From positions 28,824,249 through 28,888,248 of the forward strand of contig NC_049979.1 in NCBI RefSeq assembly GCF_000003815.2: a stretch of 64,000 nt of DNA, read 5' to 3'. This stretch comes from Branchiostoma floridae (Eukaryota > Chordata > Leptocardii > Amphioxiformes > Branchiostomatidae). The position numbers were made by a program, and so were the translations under genes. The notes beneath the pieces were generated by a model. The model saw only the letters and a list, made by a program, of their open reading frames with translations. It did not search any database and was not told where the DNA came from. This document shows, in pieces, positions 25,073 to 63,350 of this stretch. Positions within the stretch are counted from its first letter, which is position 1. Each line of letters opens with the position of its first letter.

Positions 25073-25892
25073 CCTGCAGTTGTATGAAACAGGCATGGTT
25101 ACTCCGCTGGAGACGGTAAAGCCTGTTCTGACCTTAGAAGCAAACAAACCACTACCAGACACAATGCCCTCACGGTGCAGTAGTGAAAATACACTTGTGT
25201 ACACGGAGATACACTGTATTAACACGGTGTCAATTACCTGGGTGGGGCACTTCTCTCCTAGGGCAAATATAGATATACTCTCCCTTAGCTTGACAAGGGA
25301 CAAATAGACTCTGGGCTCTATCACCAAAGCAGTCGATAGGAAAGAAGGTGCCCGATAACATAATACGAAGAATTTGGTAATGATGGTTGACACAAAACAC
25401 TAGCTTTTGCGGTTGAGTGCTTATGTAGGTCGCCTTTCTGCAGTCTAAAGATCTAAAGTCTACACATTGTTCTGTGTTACATAAGACACGGTACTGCCTG
25501 TTACATAAGACACGGTACTGACTCCAAGACTCCGCCCTTTACCTGCCTGGGTCCCGATGCAACCAATAGAGACACAGCAGTAGTTTCATAACATAGTCTG
25601 TACACAAATGAGATCACGTTTACTTATTAATGAGGTGGAGACCAAAACCTGATTGGCCCATTAGCCTTCCATGGCAGAATTCCATTGACAAGCTCTTCTA
25701 GAAAAGGCATTAAATAGCAGAACATTTCTCTGGGATATCGTACTGAGACCGAGCGGTCCCCACCATATGAGAGGCCGGATGGGTTAAACCAGAAGATAGA
25801 GTTTTGTCATTGTAGTTATTTTATTTTGCTGGAGCTCGTTCAGTGTAGACGGCTCAAATAGAGCACAAGAAATATAGGGAAAGTGTTTCAGC
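25073..25892. promoter_or_regulatory. Divergent intergenic region, PTCHD-like / PKS exon 1A
   Basis: About 0.8 kb separates the start of the minus-strand PTCHD-like gene from the plus-strand PKS first exon, so promoters of both must lie here unless the longer PTCHD start is used. A 21-bp direct repeat, GTTACATAAGACACGGTAC plus TG, occurs at 25475-25495 and 25500-25520 and is a candidate paired binding site. AT-rich stretches near 25708 and 25820 could be TATA-like, but none is decisive. Confidence 0.5.
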
Positions 25893-26139
25893 ATGGACGG
25901 AAAGGTAGCGATTGTCGGCATCGGCTGCCGCTACCCCGGCGGAGTTAACACACCAGGGGACTTCTGGACCATGTTGGCGGAGGGAAGGGACTGCACCATC
26001 CCGCCTCCAGACGACAGGTTTGACACGTCGTACTTCTGGCATCCCAACAGAACACCGGGCAAACTTTACAATCGATGTGGTGGCTACCTACAGTGCAACG
26101 TGTTTGAATTTGATCGGCAGTTCTTTAAAATCCCGCCAG
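25893..26139 (+). CDS. PKS first exon, copy A (alternative first exon or paralogue remnant)
   Basis: Starts at MDGKVAIVGIGCRYPGG, the canonical N-terminus of a ketosynthase domain, and runs 82 codons plus one base to a GTAAG donor. It is nearly identical to copy B at 29766-30012, with the same length and phase. Only two amino-acid differences are seen (T/A in FW-T/A-ML and Y/F in TS-Y/F-FW) among roughly a dozen base changes. Homology extends only ~30 bp upstream (AATATAGGGAAAGTGTTTCA) and stops at the donor. It could splice to the acceptor at 46491, giving an alternative promoter and N-terminus, or be the only survivor of a second PKS gene. Confidence 0.8.
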
Positions 26140-26230
26140 GTAAGCCATATTCTCTCCCAGGTATTGTGACAGAGATTATAATCTATTAATCTTTGGTCTT
26201 TGGTACTTATCTATGACGACGTTTGACGTT

Positions 26231-27522
26231 CTTAATACCCCTGTCACATTGCGCGACAATCGATCGGACGACGAGTCTGCGAGCTCTAAATGACATTTTT
26301 GTCAGGTGTTTTTTTTTTCAATCATCGCGCGATTATTGGTGATAGTCGGGGATTTTTGGTTGTCGCTCCATGCTCGCTGTGCACCTAAACTTAGTCTTAG
26401 AGTCGATTCCAAGTCACCGTGCGGATGTTTGTTGCCATTGTTTAGAATTGATTTTAAAGATTTGTAATTATATGTCTAGGATATTTGATACTTTAGAAAT
26501 ATTTCTAACACTGTTTCAACTTTATAAATTTTTCCCTGGTCCTGTAAAACTTTGGAAATATTCATGGTGTGTAATTTGATACTTCTAATGGTTTCTAAAT
26601 AATGATAACAGCATTCTACCATTATTTACCATTTTCTACCATTTTTTTGTAAATGGTTAAGTGGGCTGGGAAGATAGCAATTCACACATCCTTGCAAAGT
26701 ATGGTTGGGTGCCATGCAACAATGGCCCACCACAAAGGACCCACCAGTGCCCAGCAGTGAAATCTAAAAATATACAGATGCAACAATAGGGCTTACTTTT
26801 ATGGGGCAATAAACTAATTTTATCATTTGGCAAAGTTTACAAATATTTGTAAATATTTGTAAATGTGAAATAATCATACAGAGGTTTCACAATTATTCTA
26901 AATAAAGATATTTTTGTACAGTTACATTCAAATTATTTCTAAAATATTCAAAGGAATTCAAATAGATGAGTATTTTCTTAGTCAATTTTTTTAAAAGAAT
27001 CTAATTATTGTGGCTCAGATATTCTTTTATTCAAAATATTTCAGACTAATTACAAATATCACCTAAAAACCCTCATGGTGACTTGGAATGGACTCTAACA
27101 TCAGCAACTAGTCGCCGTTGATCTTTGAGGTACACGTTCTTTGACCTAGGGAGTAACTCTGACAGTGTGGCCCCTGTGGTAGTGTGCGGGCTGGGTTTAT
27201 CACATAATTTCTTTACCGTGATCATGTTTATTCTATCCATTAAATGGCTGAAAAGATTCCCACAACTAAACCACCAGAATTGAGTGAACTGTTTCCTTTT
27301 CATGAGGAACGTTTTCTCTCATCTACTTCGCGTGCAAGAGGTGACACCCGTGTGATGCATGGGAGGCTCATTATCTTAAATGTATTCTAAGGCAATCGAT
27401 GTGACAGGAACGGTTTTCAGGCGAAAAATACGCGCGACCCTCTGTCGATCCTAAAATCGGCCGAACGTTCAGCGATCGCGAAGTACGAACGAAGATCGTC
27501 GACAATGTGAAAGGGGTATTAA
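26231..27522. mobile_element. Inverted-repeat element TACCCCTGTCACATTG, copy 1, with nested MITE
   Basis: The ends read TTAATACCCCTGTCACATTG (26233 on) and CAATGTGAAAGGGGTATTAA (to 27522), reverse complements with TTA/TAA at the borders. The left subterminal block, ATCGATCGGACGACGAGTCT, is shared with the copy at 40122-40502. A second MITE family (26397-27098) is inserted inside. No transposase seen. Confidence 0.8.
26397..27098. mobile_element. MITE family TTAGAGTCGATTCC, copy 1 (nested)
   Basis: Left end TTAGAGTCGATTCCAAGTCA, right end TGACTTGGAATGGACTCTAA. The AT-rich interior carries repeated TTTGTAAATATT-like motifs and a block (GGGCTGGGAAGATAGCAATT) shared, in inverted orientation, with the copy at 48226-48949. 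Confidence 0.8.
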
Positions 27523-28157
27523 GAAGAGCCATGTTACATAACATTTGATCTGATGCAAAATGTATTTTTTTTTTACATGGGGGTGGGGGCGTTGGTGGTG
27601 GTACGGCACGGGAATACACGATAAGAATATGCTTATTGCATGGTTATTCTTTATAACAATGTTTTTTAAGGAATTTGTTGAAGATGAAATCTCACAAACT
27701 GTTTGCAATACATCATATTGCATTAGATGTATGTGGTTTCGCTCGGAATTTTTAAGAAGTCCAGTACTCAAAAACAGTTGAAAATTCAATACGCTTATCT
27801 ACTGTGTTGGAACAAGGTTTTAGCTGTAAATCATCTAGCTCTGTTTGCTTTACTTCGATAACGTCCGCGTTGGCGTCACTTGGTTTTGCCCTTGGTTGCT
27901 ATTTAGATGATGTATCTGTATAGCATTACAGAAAATCTGTCATGCATCACCGGAGTTAGACATTGTCCAATTCTCTGCACATGCAGGTTAACGGTACGTA
28001 AATGGATTGTCCACGAAAACAGCAACATTGCTGTAAAACTGAAGATCCGATACCTCGTATTATAGTTGGTAACCATCAAGTGTGGTTTGACAGAGGATAA
28101 GACTTTGCAATTCTGTTTTATACTCCTATCCCTTCCCTTCTTCAGTCACGTGTTAAG
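27523..28157. other. Intergenic/intronic, nothing recognised
   Basis: AT-rich sequence with a T-run and a G-rich stretch near 27567-27600. No gene or repeat family supported. Confidence 0.4.
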
Positions 28158-28158
28158 C

Positions 28159-28501
28159 TAAGGGCACAACCCACCGTACGTGCAATTTGACCGTACGTCC
28201 TTTTGAGAGGCCACGTCCGCCACGTATTTCTGAAAACCTTCAAGATGTACAGGGCAGGCGCACCGCCCGTACTGGCACGTACGGGGCCCCGGGGTCGAAT
28301 CCGCAGACCGATGGCACACAAAGTTTTGATTTCACATAAAGTTCTACGGCGTGTCTGCGTACTCCAAAATCCGTCGGATTCCCTACGAGTTCGTACGGAG
28401 GCGGTACTTACCACTTACGGATTCAAAAAGATTACCCATTGTTACCTACGTTTTGGCACGTAGACAGCACGTATTTGCACGTACAGCGGGTTGTGCCCTT
28501 A
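28159..28501. mobile_element. MITE family TAAGGGCACAACCC, copy 1
   Basis: A 343-bp palindromic element: TAAGGGCACAACCCACCGTA at the left and the near reverse complement ending GGGTTGTGCCCTTA at the right. It is full of CGTACGTG-type palindromes. Partial copies lie at 39340-39488 and 40041-40596. Confidence 0.85.
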
Positions 28502-28621
28502 TTATAGGGCACAAAGCCCAACATGTACCTCAGGTAGCATGGACGTTCATGTAAGTTGGTAAATTACATATGAATGAGAAAAATAAACTCAAGAAGTTTC
28601 ACTTATCATCGGACTTTAAAC

Positions 28622-28651
28622 TTTCGACCAAATCTCTCGGTCTTTTTCCAG
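28622..28651 (-). ncRNA. Degenerate hammerhead core downstream of PLE fragment
   Basis: On the minus strand, CTGGAAAAAGACC followed by GGTCGAAAG matches CTGATGA, stem II (GACC/GGTC) and GAAA, except that the first box has decayed. It lies just past the end of the decayed PLE endonuclease at 28690-29240, where the terminal-repeat ribozyme is expected. Probably inactive. Confidence 0.45.
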
Positions 28652-28689
28652 CTATCTGACTCAAGTGCTGTAGACACGCAATTTTTCAC

Positions 28690-29240
28690 GGTGTCAAAGT
28701 TCGTCGGAAGTCGGTAAAGGTCTCCCATCCCGCCCGAGAGACGGCTGGTGTGCCCTGATGTAGTGGGCCTCCTTCACCCTCCACACAAAGTAGTTGGGTT
28801 CAGTGCCCAGAATATTGAACCATTCCAGATGGCGTGGCCGTAGACTCAATGTGGATGTGTTGTCAGACCTCAGAAGATACCTATAGAACTGGGCCGCCTG
28901 TGTACTTGGAATGTGGTTTTCAATGAACGTTCACTTTCTCTCATGGACACTTGCTGACAAGGCCCTCTGTTGGTAGTCCCTTGAGGCTTGATGTGGTAGA
29001 TGGCACCACACTTGTCACAACTACTGTAAATACAGGGTAAAGGAATTGAAGTTATGTTCTTCCGATCGGATGTCCCGGAAACCAGGCTCCGGAAGCAAGA
29101 AATGTTCTCGCCACAGGTCTGCCTGACGTCACCATAATAGGTAAAGGTGCATAGACAAACAGTTGACCTCTGCTCTGTTCTGACCTGAATAAGTAATGAA
29201 CCCACACAAACAATGCCCTTACTAGGAAGTACCATGTGTG
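28690..29240 (-). pseudogene. Decayed Penelope-like GIY-YIG endonuclease
   Basis: Minus-strand frames read CDKCGAIYHIKP, then RGPCQQVSMRESERSLKTTF, corresponding to the GIY strand, the GPC cysteine and the decayed YIG/basic helix of the element at 829-1326. Further downstream, fragments matching the Q-x-S-L-N end are frame-shifted. An old, inactivated copy inside the region between the two PKS first exons. Confidence 0.7.
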
Positions 29241-29765
29241 CACGAGGGCGGGGGTTGTGCAGTTTGGAAAGCGCGTCGGTTACCTGACTCAGTTATGTCA
29301 ACGGTTGTCTGTCTGAACGGGGAAATGTGTGCCTGAAGATTGAAAACAAAAATGTTATATGGTACAAATGGTATAATATAAACAAAAGCAAGATGATTCT
29401 CTACCTTTTCACGAACACCCCTGGGACCATGGCAAAATCTAGTAATTCTGATCTGGTCATTGTGGAAAAACTGGTTCATTATAAGCCTATGCTGCATTCA
29501 TACAATGGAGGAGCGTGTATGTAATGGAGGGGCCCTCGCTGCTCTGTCCTTCACATATTTGTCGTGTATTTTCCATCGACGAAACTTTCACAGTACCTAT
29601 CTACCGTCTATACTATCAATTGGCATACGTTAGACCTGTAATTAGTTATTTCTACGACTACAACCTGACGTAACATGGAGTTTGGTAGTAGTCGCGTCCT
29701 TTCGGTCGTTGCTTCAGCACCGATCGCTTGAGTAGCGTACAAAAATATAGGGAAAGTGTTTCAGC
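29241..29765. promoter_or_regulatory. Region upstream of PKS exon 1B
   Basis: About 0.5 kb with no recognisable coding or repeat content, directly before the second PKS first exon. Only the last ~30 bp before the ATG resemble the region upstream of exon 1A, so the two first exons have different promoter sequences. Confidence 0.4.
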
Positions 29766-57470
<27,705 letters not shown>

Positions 57471-58757
57471 GGTACTACTATTCTGTCGGATGTTGGTTTT
57501 ATTCGCTTCATTCCATCAATAACTGCACCAATGTTTTCAGAAGATATGAAATACGTGTTGTTTTAATTTGATACGTCTGTGTTTACACTATCTCTTTTTG
57601 TACGACCTGCAGGTACACTGAGACCCTTTCATGTCGGACACGACTCAGGTATCTCCAGCCTCGCCCCGGCCCAGACACGGCCCGCGCCCATGAGCCCCCC
57701 TCACATTTCCCTGGTAGGGAGAAGATATTGTTTTGCTGGTGTGTTCTTCCCCTTCCTGTTCAGCCTGTAGCCAATCAGAGCTTACCTTACATGTTAGCTG
57801 CTATTGTAAATATGATCAACTCGCTCACAATACTATAGACCGAGCCTAATGATATCGATACAGTATTGTGTGCGAGTAGCTTGATAAAGCCTACGAGGAA
57901 AACATCCTGCATTCTCGCGAAAATATTTCTAGTAATAACATATAATTTACAAGAGGTAAGCGCCAACATTTGTAGCAGGAAGTCAGAGTTCATTGCATCA
58001 CATGTCTTCAAGTAGTTGAAAGATCTTGAAATATATAACTACATGGGTCACCAGGAATTCGAACACAAAACTTTTAGATTTCTAACTACATGCGGAATTA
58101 CAGGGATGCAAATATGGTTTATGGGCGAATGTTAGGTATGATCAAGAGTGGTATTTGATCGTCGATGCCATTTACGTAATGCTGTCATGTGTGAAGAATG
58201 CTATGTATTAGCATCTCGTGTTTTTACCAAGCACAATTTTATCTCTATAATCTACCCAATAGTCGACTATATTTTTGTGTAACGCTAATTCAAATACATT
58301 TTTTTCCAAAATACTCTTTTATATGTTAGTCATTGTTAGGGCTATGCCATGTATTGTTTTGAGTACAAGGTCAATAGTTATGTCTGTGTTTTCATATGTT
58401 GAGGAATATTTCTTGTGGAATATTTTAACAGAAGGTTAGAGGCTTTCATTTTTTTTAGATTTATGTATGGTTTTACTATGAAAACATTTAAAATTTCACC
58501 CTGAAACTAGTAAGTAGCTCCAATTTCATCATGTACATACGTGTATTGGCGCACTTTAAACATTACATTATCTCTACATACTATAATTTTGATTCATTGT
58601 ATCCAAGAAGTAGTGTAAAATTCATACGAGCTATAAGATTACATGGTTGTTAGGTTCGGCACATGGGTAAGGTTAAATGCTCACAGAAACGTAAAATGTT
58701 AATTAAGATCTTGTAATCTTATACCATGCGTACTTTATTACTTGCCTGAAACATTTC
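57471..58757. other. PKS 3' flank / possible 3' UTR
   Basis: No further coding exon is supported. A GTACTAC follows the stop codon closely and could act as a donor, with an acceptor near 57612, which would make a spliced 3' UTR; this is speculative. The rest is AT-rich. Confidence 0.4.
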
Positions 58758-58972
58758 TCGCTAAGGCGTACGTCACTTTTCCAAACCTGGGCCCGGCCAG
58801 ACAGCTTTCCGGAACAAAATGTATGACATAAAAACGCCAAACTACACAAGACGTTAAGAGAAAAGTCGTGGGCATGATTTGTGTATATTTTACGTACGTG
58901 TATACATTTCTATTTTTCATTTTCACAAACAGTCCGGCCAGTCCCCGGGTTAGAAATGTGACGTTAGCTTAA
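58758..58972. mobile_element. MITE with TIR family TAGGTCACATTTCC, copy 2
   Basis: Left end CTAAGGCGTACGTCACTTTTC with CCAAACCTGGGCCCGGCC; right end GTCCGGCCAGTCCCCGGGTT then AGAAATGTGACGTTAGC. More diverged than the copies at 6494 and 63397. Confidence 0.72.
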
Positions 58973-59654
58973 GCAGTGGTGACACAATAAAATCATGTTA
59001 AATGGTGAAAGCTGCCTTTGTCTTTTGCTTTGTCATCCTTATGTCTGAGTCGCACCTACTGACGCTCCAAAAGGTGGACATTGGTAGCAGGCTTTACATT
59101 TTATAATGTGAGTTTAGGCGCTATTTCCTCCACCCCCACTTTCTGAAGGACGCTCGTAGCTAGCATGCCATGCTTCCATACTAGTTTAGCAACAGAACTG
59201 AAGTAGGAAGGACGGAGATCGGTGGAAATTTGTAGCGAGCCTCGTGAAAGGTGCAGAGCTATAAATTTAATACTGTCTCTACTGATTTAATGGTCGACCT
59301 TTACCCTCTGTTAAAGAGTATACAAATTACCCAACAGCTAACTTACATATACATCTTTCCTGCAATCTAGAAGGGCACTCCAACACACGGAAATACTCTA
59401 CATACCAGCTCTCCCTGCCCCTGATCCCACATTCAATCCTCCTTACTCCCAAATTTCGTAAATGGGCAACAACTCCTAATTCTGTGTCACTAACAACGCC
59501 TTTTTGGACATTCCCCCGGGAGTGGCGTCGCCCTGTCAGTGTCCGTATATGTATCTTTGACCTCGGCAAGGAGAGACGAACAGGCGAACACGGCGCAGTG
59601 AAGGCAGCACTCTGTAAAACCGGGAGACGACACATTGGGATATTGTAGCCCGCG

Positions 59655-61085
59655 ATGTCGTTCACAAAGAAGTCTGTAAAGACGAGACTCCCGAAGGACA
59701 TGCCAAAGGAAGAGATCGACGAGTTGCGACAGGTTGGTCACATAGACGTCGATGTTTTAGTGGGAAAGTGAAGTGGGTTGGGGTGGGGGTTTCTGTGGTA
59801 GTAACGTCACTGTCGCGTAGCAGACAAGCAGAGACCTTCTGGGAAATTGACCATCAGTGAGTGGTTGCCGATATGTCAAGTGGTTTAAGTTGGGGTGTGG
59901 TGGATTATTGTGTTGAACAGTCACGTACATCACAAACGTTTGTCAAATATGATGCTCCATCATATAATCTAATTTTGTAGTTAGGCCACGGCAAGTAGAT
60001 TTTACAGATGGCATCAACGTGCTCGTTAACTTTTCCCTCCGGAGATGGTGAACATGACGAGAAAGTACGAAAATGTGATAGCCATAGCCATAGTACTGTA
60101 ATTGATAACCAGTCTACCACACTAGTGTCACTTAGTGCACCTCTTGAATACAGAAATAAAAGACTTGTTAGCTGTAATACCATGTTTTTGTTGCTTCAAT
60201 TCTTGTTACAACGTCTATGGTGTCTATTTTGACAATCTAACCAGCTTGTTTTTTGCCCAGTTTTTTTTTTTGCAATCTCCCATTAAATCTGCAAAGGATG
60301 TCTTCCATAAAATCTACTTGCTGTGGCATCAAGGCACATATTTCTAAGTGTATGGAGTATGGTTGCATTATTCTTCAATAAAAGTAGTTTACAAGTCGTA
60401 ATACTGTGACATGTTTTGAATATTGTTTGTAGTATCCTTACTAAGACTCATTTGCTCGATAATGAAGATTTAATAGAAAAATAAACATAAGGAAACAAAG
60501 TGGAGTACAACGAGTGGTACATAGAATTCGTATGTACGGTTTTGGGTTGTATTATTTCTTTGTATTGTGGGTTATTTTTCACAAGAAACAAACCATTTCC
60601 ATATCTCCTGCTTGTCCACACGCATGCGCAGGCCTTCTGGGAATTTGACCGTGACCGCAGCGGAACGATCGACGGAAAGGAGCTCATCAACGTGATGCGG
60701 TCCCTGGGCCTGAACCCGACCGACCTGCAGGTGGTGGAGCTGATCGACTCGGTGGACACGGACGGGAGCGGCACCATCGATTTCCCGGAGTTCGTGCAGC
60801 TCATGACCCACCAGCTCAAGGACACGGCCGCAGCCTACAGCGAGGAGATGCTCAGCGAGGCGCTGAGGGTGTTCGACCGGGACGGGCTCGGGTACGTACG
60901 TGTCGGCCCATGAACTGAGACACCTCCTGACGCACATCGGCGACAGGATGACCAACCGCGAAGTGGACGAGCTCCTTAAGCTAGCTGACGTGGACTCAGA
61001 CGGACAGTTTAATTACCATGACTTTGTCAGAGTACTGGCGGGCTACTGCCAGCAGCAACCAAAAAAGAAGATTGTGCGGTTTTGA
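59655..61085 (+). CDS. Calmodulin/centrin-like EF-hand protein, frame-broken
   Basis: Exon 1 is 59655-59732 (26 codons, basic N-terminus MSFTKKSVKTRLP), exon 2 is 60632-61085, with a phase-0 GT-AG intron. About 172 residues with four EF-hands: DRDRSGTIDGKE and DTDGSGTIDFPE are canonical. The third, DRDGLGYVSAHE, has Leu at a ligand position. The fourth, DVDSDGQFNYHD, ends in Asp instead of Glu. The C-terminus is basic (QQPKKKIVRF). The reading frame breaks inside the third loop, where TACGTACG (60893-60900) carries a 4-bp tandem duplication; unshifted, the frame ends 15 bases later at TGA. Both sides of the break are conserved, so this is either a recent null allele or a sequence error. AATAAA follows at 61091. 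A Ca2+ sensor, perhaps centrosomal or ciliary; the exact orthologue is unclear. Confidence 0.87.
59994..60327. mobile_element. Inverted-repeat element GGCCACAGCAAGTA, copy 2
   Basis: Inside the EF-hand gene's intron. Left end GGCCACGGCAAGTAGATTTT, right end AAAATCTACTTGCTGTGGC. The interior includes CACACTAGTGTCACTTAGTG and GTGCACCTCTTGAATACAG, shared with 34490-34685. Confidence 0.82.
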
Positions 61086-61090
61086 TCAAC

Positions 61091-61096
61091 AATAAA
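61091..61096 (+). terminator. Polyadenylation signal AATAAA
   Basis: Six bases after the EF-hand gene's stop codon, implying an unusually short 3' UTR if used. Confidence 0.6.
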
Positions 61097-61327
61097 TCAA
61101 CACACATGTACATTTTACAAAATTGAGGGTTCACTGTAAGAGTGCCCTGAAAACAAACAAAGATATGTGGCCTTTATGAAAAAACACAGTTGATGTGTTG
61201 AAGGGGTATGTACGTCACAGCTAAAAGCAGCGACGCCATGCGTATGTGGAGGTACATCAACAGGCCACGTATATCTTGCACGTTTAGGGTCACACGTAAT
61301 CAGATCCGAAGATGTGCCATTACTTTT

Positions 61328-61372
61328 TGATTGATTGATTGATTGATTGGTTGATTAATTGATTGATTGATT
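61328..61372. repeat. (TTGA)n microsatellite
   Basis: About eleven copies of TTGA/GATT with two interruptions. Confidence 0.9.
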
Positions 61373-61699
61373 ATAAGCTGCTATAGTACTGTGGGCAACT
61401 CCAAATAGGTACCCATTCTCACGATACTACACAGGGTCGCGGTTATGGCCACTGTTACACGTTAATTTAGTACTGCCACGGTGGCATGTATACCCACTTG
61501 ACAGACAGAATACTTGCTGGTATTCTTATATTATCGTCCAAGTAAAAAGATCGTGCAGTTAGCAGTGCTAAATTTCCTCCTATAAAAGGGTACAAAAAAG
61601 TCTCAGTCTTTTGAGTGGCTGCAACAGCTGCTAGCAGCAAACTCCCCAATGTTTGCCAACTCATTGTACCTTCATTGTACCGCGTCTTTGGCTAGTAAA

Positions 61700-62002
61700 G
61701 GTACAAACAATATTCAATACCTCAAAGAACCCACAGGACTTCCCTGTCACCATGTGGTGACGTTTGGTAAGTTCGGAATCCCCAAACACCTACTCTACGG
61801 AGAACTGATCTCAGGAAAGAGAAACACCGGACGGCCACAGCTGCGTTTCAAAGATGTCTGCAAGAGGGCTTTTGATCTTGACACAGAGCACTGGGAGGAC
61901 CTTGCAAATGACAGATCCAGCTGGAGATCCACGCTGTCCAGGCAGCTAAAATCAGGGGGAACCAGACTGATGCGCATGGCAGAAGAAAAGCGGAACCTGT
62001 GA
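61700..62002 (+). mobile_element. LINE reverse-transcriptase C-terminal fragment
   Basis: Plus-strand frame with KHLLYGELISGKRNTGRPQL, RFKDVCKRAFDLD, then W-DLANDRSSWRSTL, the standard tail of many invertebrate non-LTR retrotransposon ORF2 proteins. No RT core upstream, so a 5'-truncated remnant. Confidence 0.82.
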
Positions 62003-62205
62003 AAAGAACTCTGCAACAGACCTGAGTCAGCCTACAGATGTGCCCCATTTGGCAGACTTTTAAGCCACAGTCGACGCTGTAGGCTGATATCAATTAGGAT
62101 TTTACCATGGTAAATATTGACCGAAGTAGGCCATATATAGACTAGCGAACGGCGTCTACTTGTTACCAGGTCCAGGGCTGATTTTAACCCGCGCCATGCG
62201 CAATT

Positions 62206-63350
62206 TTATAAGATGGTAGCTGCAGGGTGTCCCACGGAAGCCACAAACTTGTCCCGGTGGACTGCCGGATACCGCCAGAGTCTTAAGCTCATGGAAGCGA
62301 ACGGCGACCATTTGTTACCAGGTCCGGGGTTTATTCTAAGTCGTGCCGTGCCCCAAAACAAGCCGGTACCCGCAGAATTTTCCCACGAGGCCACGTAGTG
62401 GTTACGTCCGACAGTGCAAAATACAGACCGTAAGGCGGGACCAGTGCTCAATAGGTGGAGTTGTTTTGGCAATGTGGCCAAATAGACAGAGGTGGGCTGA
62501 TCGGATTAGTTTGGCTGGTTGGTCAGCTGGCGAACGAGTTGAAGTTGTACCACTGGAGTCTCAGTATCCTTCGCAGACACTTGTCGTCAAAGGCATTCAG
62601 AAGCCGCTCTTGAGTGGCTGTCAGGTACCAGATTTCTGCGCCTGTGGAGGGAGAGACGCATGTTGATCAGGCTGGTTGGCGAGGTCTGCCATTGCTGCAG
62701 TGGCACGGCCAATGCGGGTCCTTATGTCTGTTGTGTTTTTGCAATCAGAGGTCAAGATACCACCAAGGTAGCTGAACTTAACCACCACTTCAACCTCCTG
62801 GATACTGATAACCGATGTAGCTGGAGGCGGTTAAAAGTCTCGAAGGCTTTGGATCTTTGTTTCGTTCCAACTGATCATTAGCCCAAGTGGTTTGGTTGCT
62901 TTATTCATAACCTTGAAGCCGAGGTGGAGGGTCTGAACTAATCCGGCAAGAATGGCCACATCGTCAGCATAATTCAAATCAAAGATACTAGTAGTAACAT
63001 TGCAAAAGCTCGCTCCACAGGCGCTCTGGTCCACAGTACTTCCCAATACATGGTTGATGGCGGTGGTGAAGTTGGTAGGTCACAAAACGCATCCTTGCCG
63101 GACATTGCTGTTTATAAGGAATGTGTTCGACAGCATCCCATTAACTCTTACGCCGGAGATTGTGTCGGAGAAGAGCGACTTTGCAGGGACCTCCAGGATC
63201 TTAAAGATTTTCCGCAGAGAATTTCCTATCCACGGAGTCAAAGGCTTGCTTAAGGTCCACATAGGCGGCGTAGAAGCCTCCCATACTCCCGTCTCATCTC
63301 TGTCTGGAGTCTGTGGATCCTGTCGAGAGTAGAACGGCGTTAAATACAAA
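62206..63350 (-). pseudogene. Non-LTR retrotransposon reverse transcriptase, frame-broken
   Basis: Minus-strand frames give GVRVNGMLSNTF-LINS-NVRQGCVL (RT block with RQGC) and, further on, DLNYADDVAILAG, the catalytic YADD motif. A LFGHIAKTT-like segment follows near 62460. Order and spacing fit one RT read right to left through several frame shifts and deletions. Confidence 0.75.

Noticed and set aside
25073-25393. Longer N-terminus for the second PTCHD-like gene
   Set aside because: The frame is open, but the extra ~107 residues have no counterpart in the tandem paralogue and would run into the shared promoter region. The start at 25072 is preferred, not proven.
57579-57770. Short ORF downstream of the PKS as a further exon or gene
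   Set aside because: No motif, and the PKS frame already ends at 57470; treated as 3' flank.
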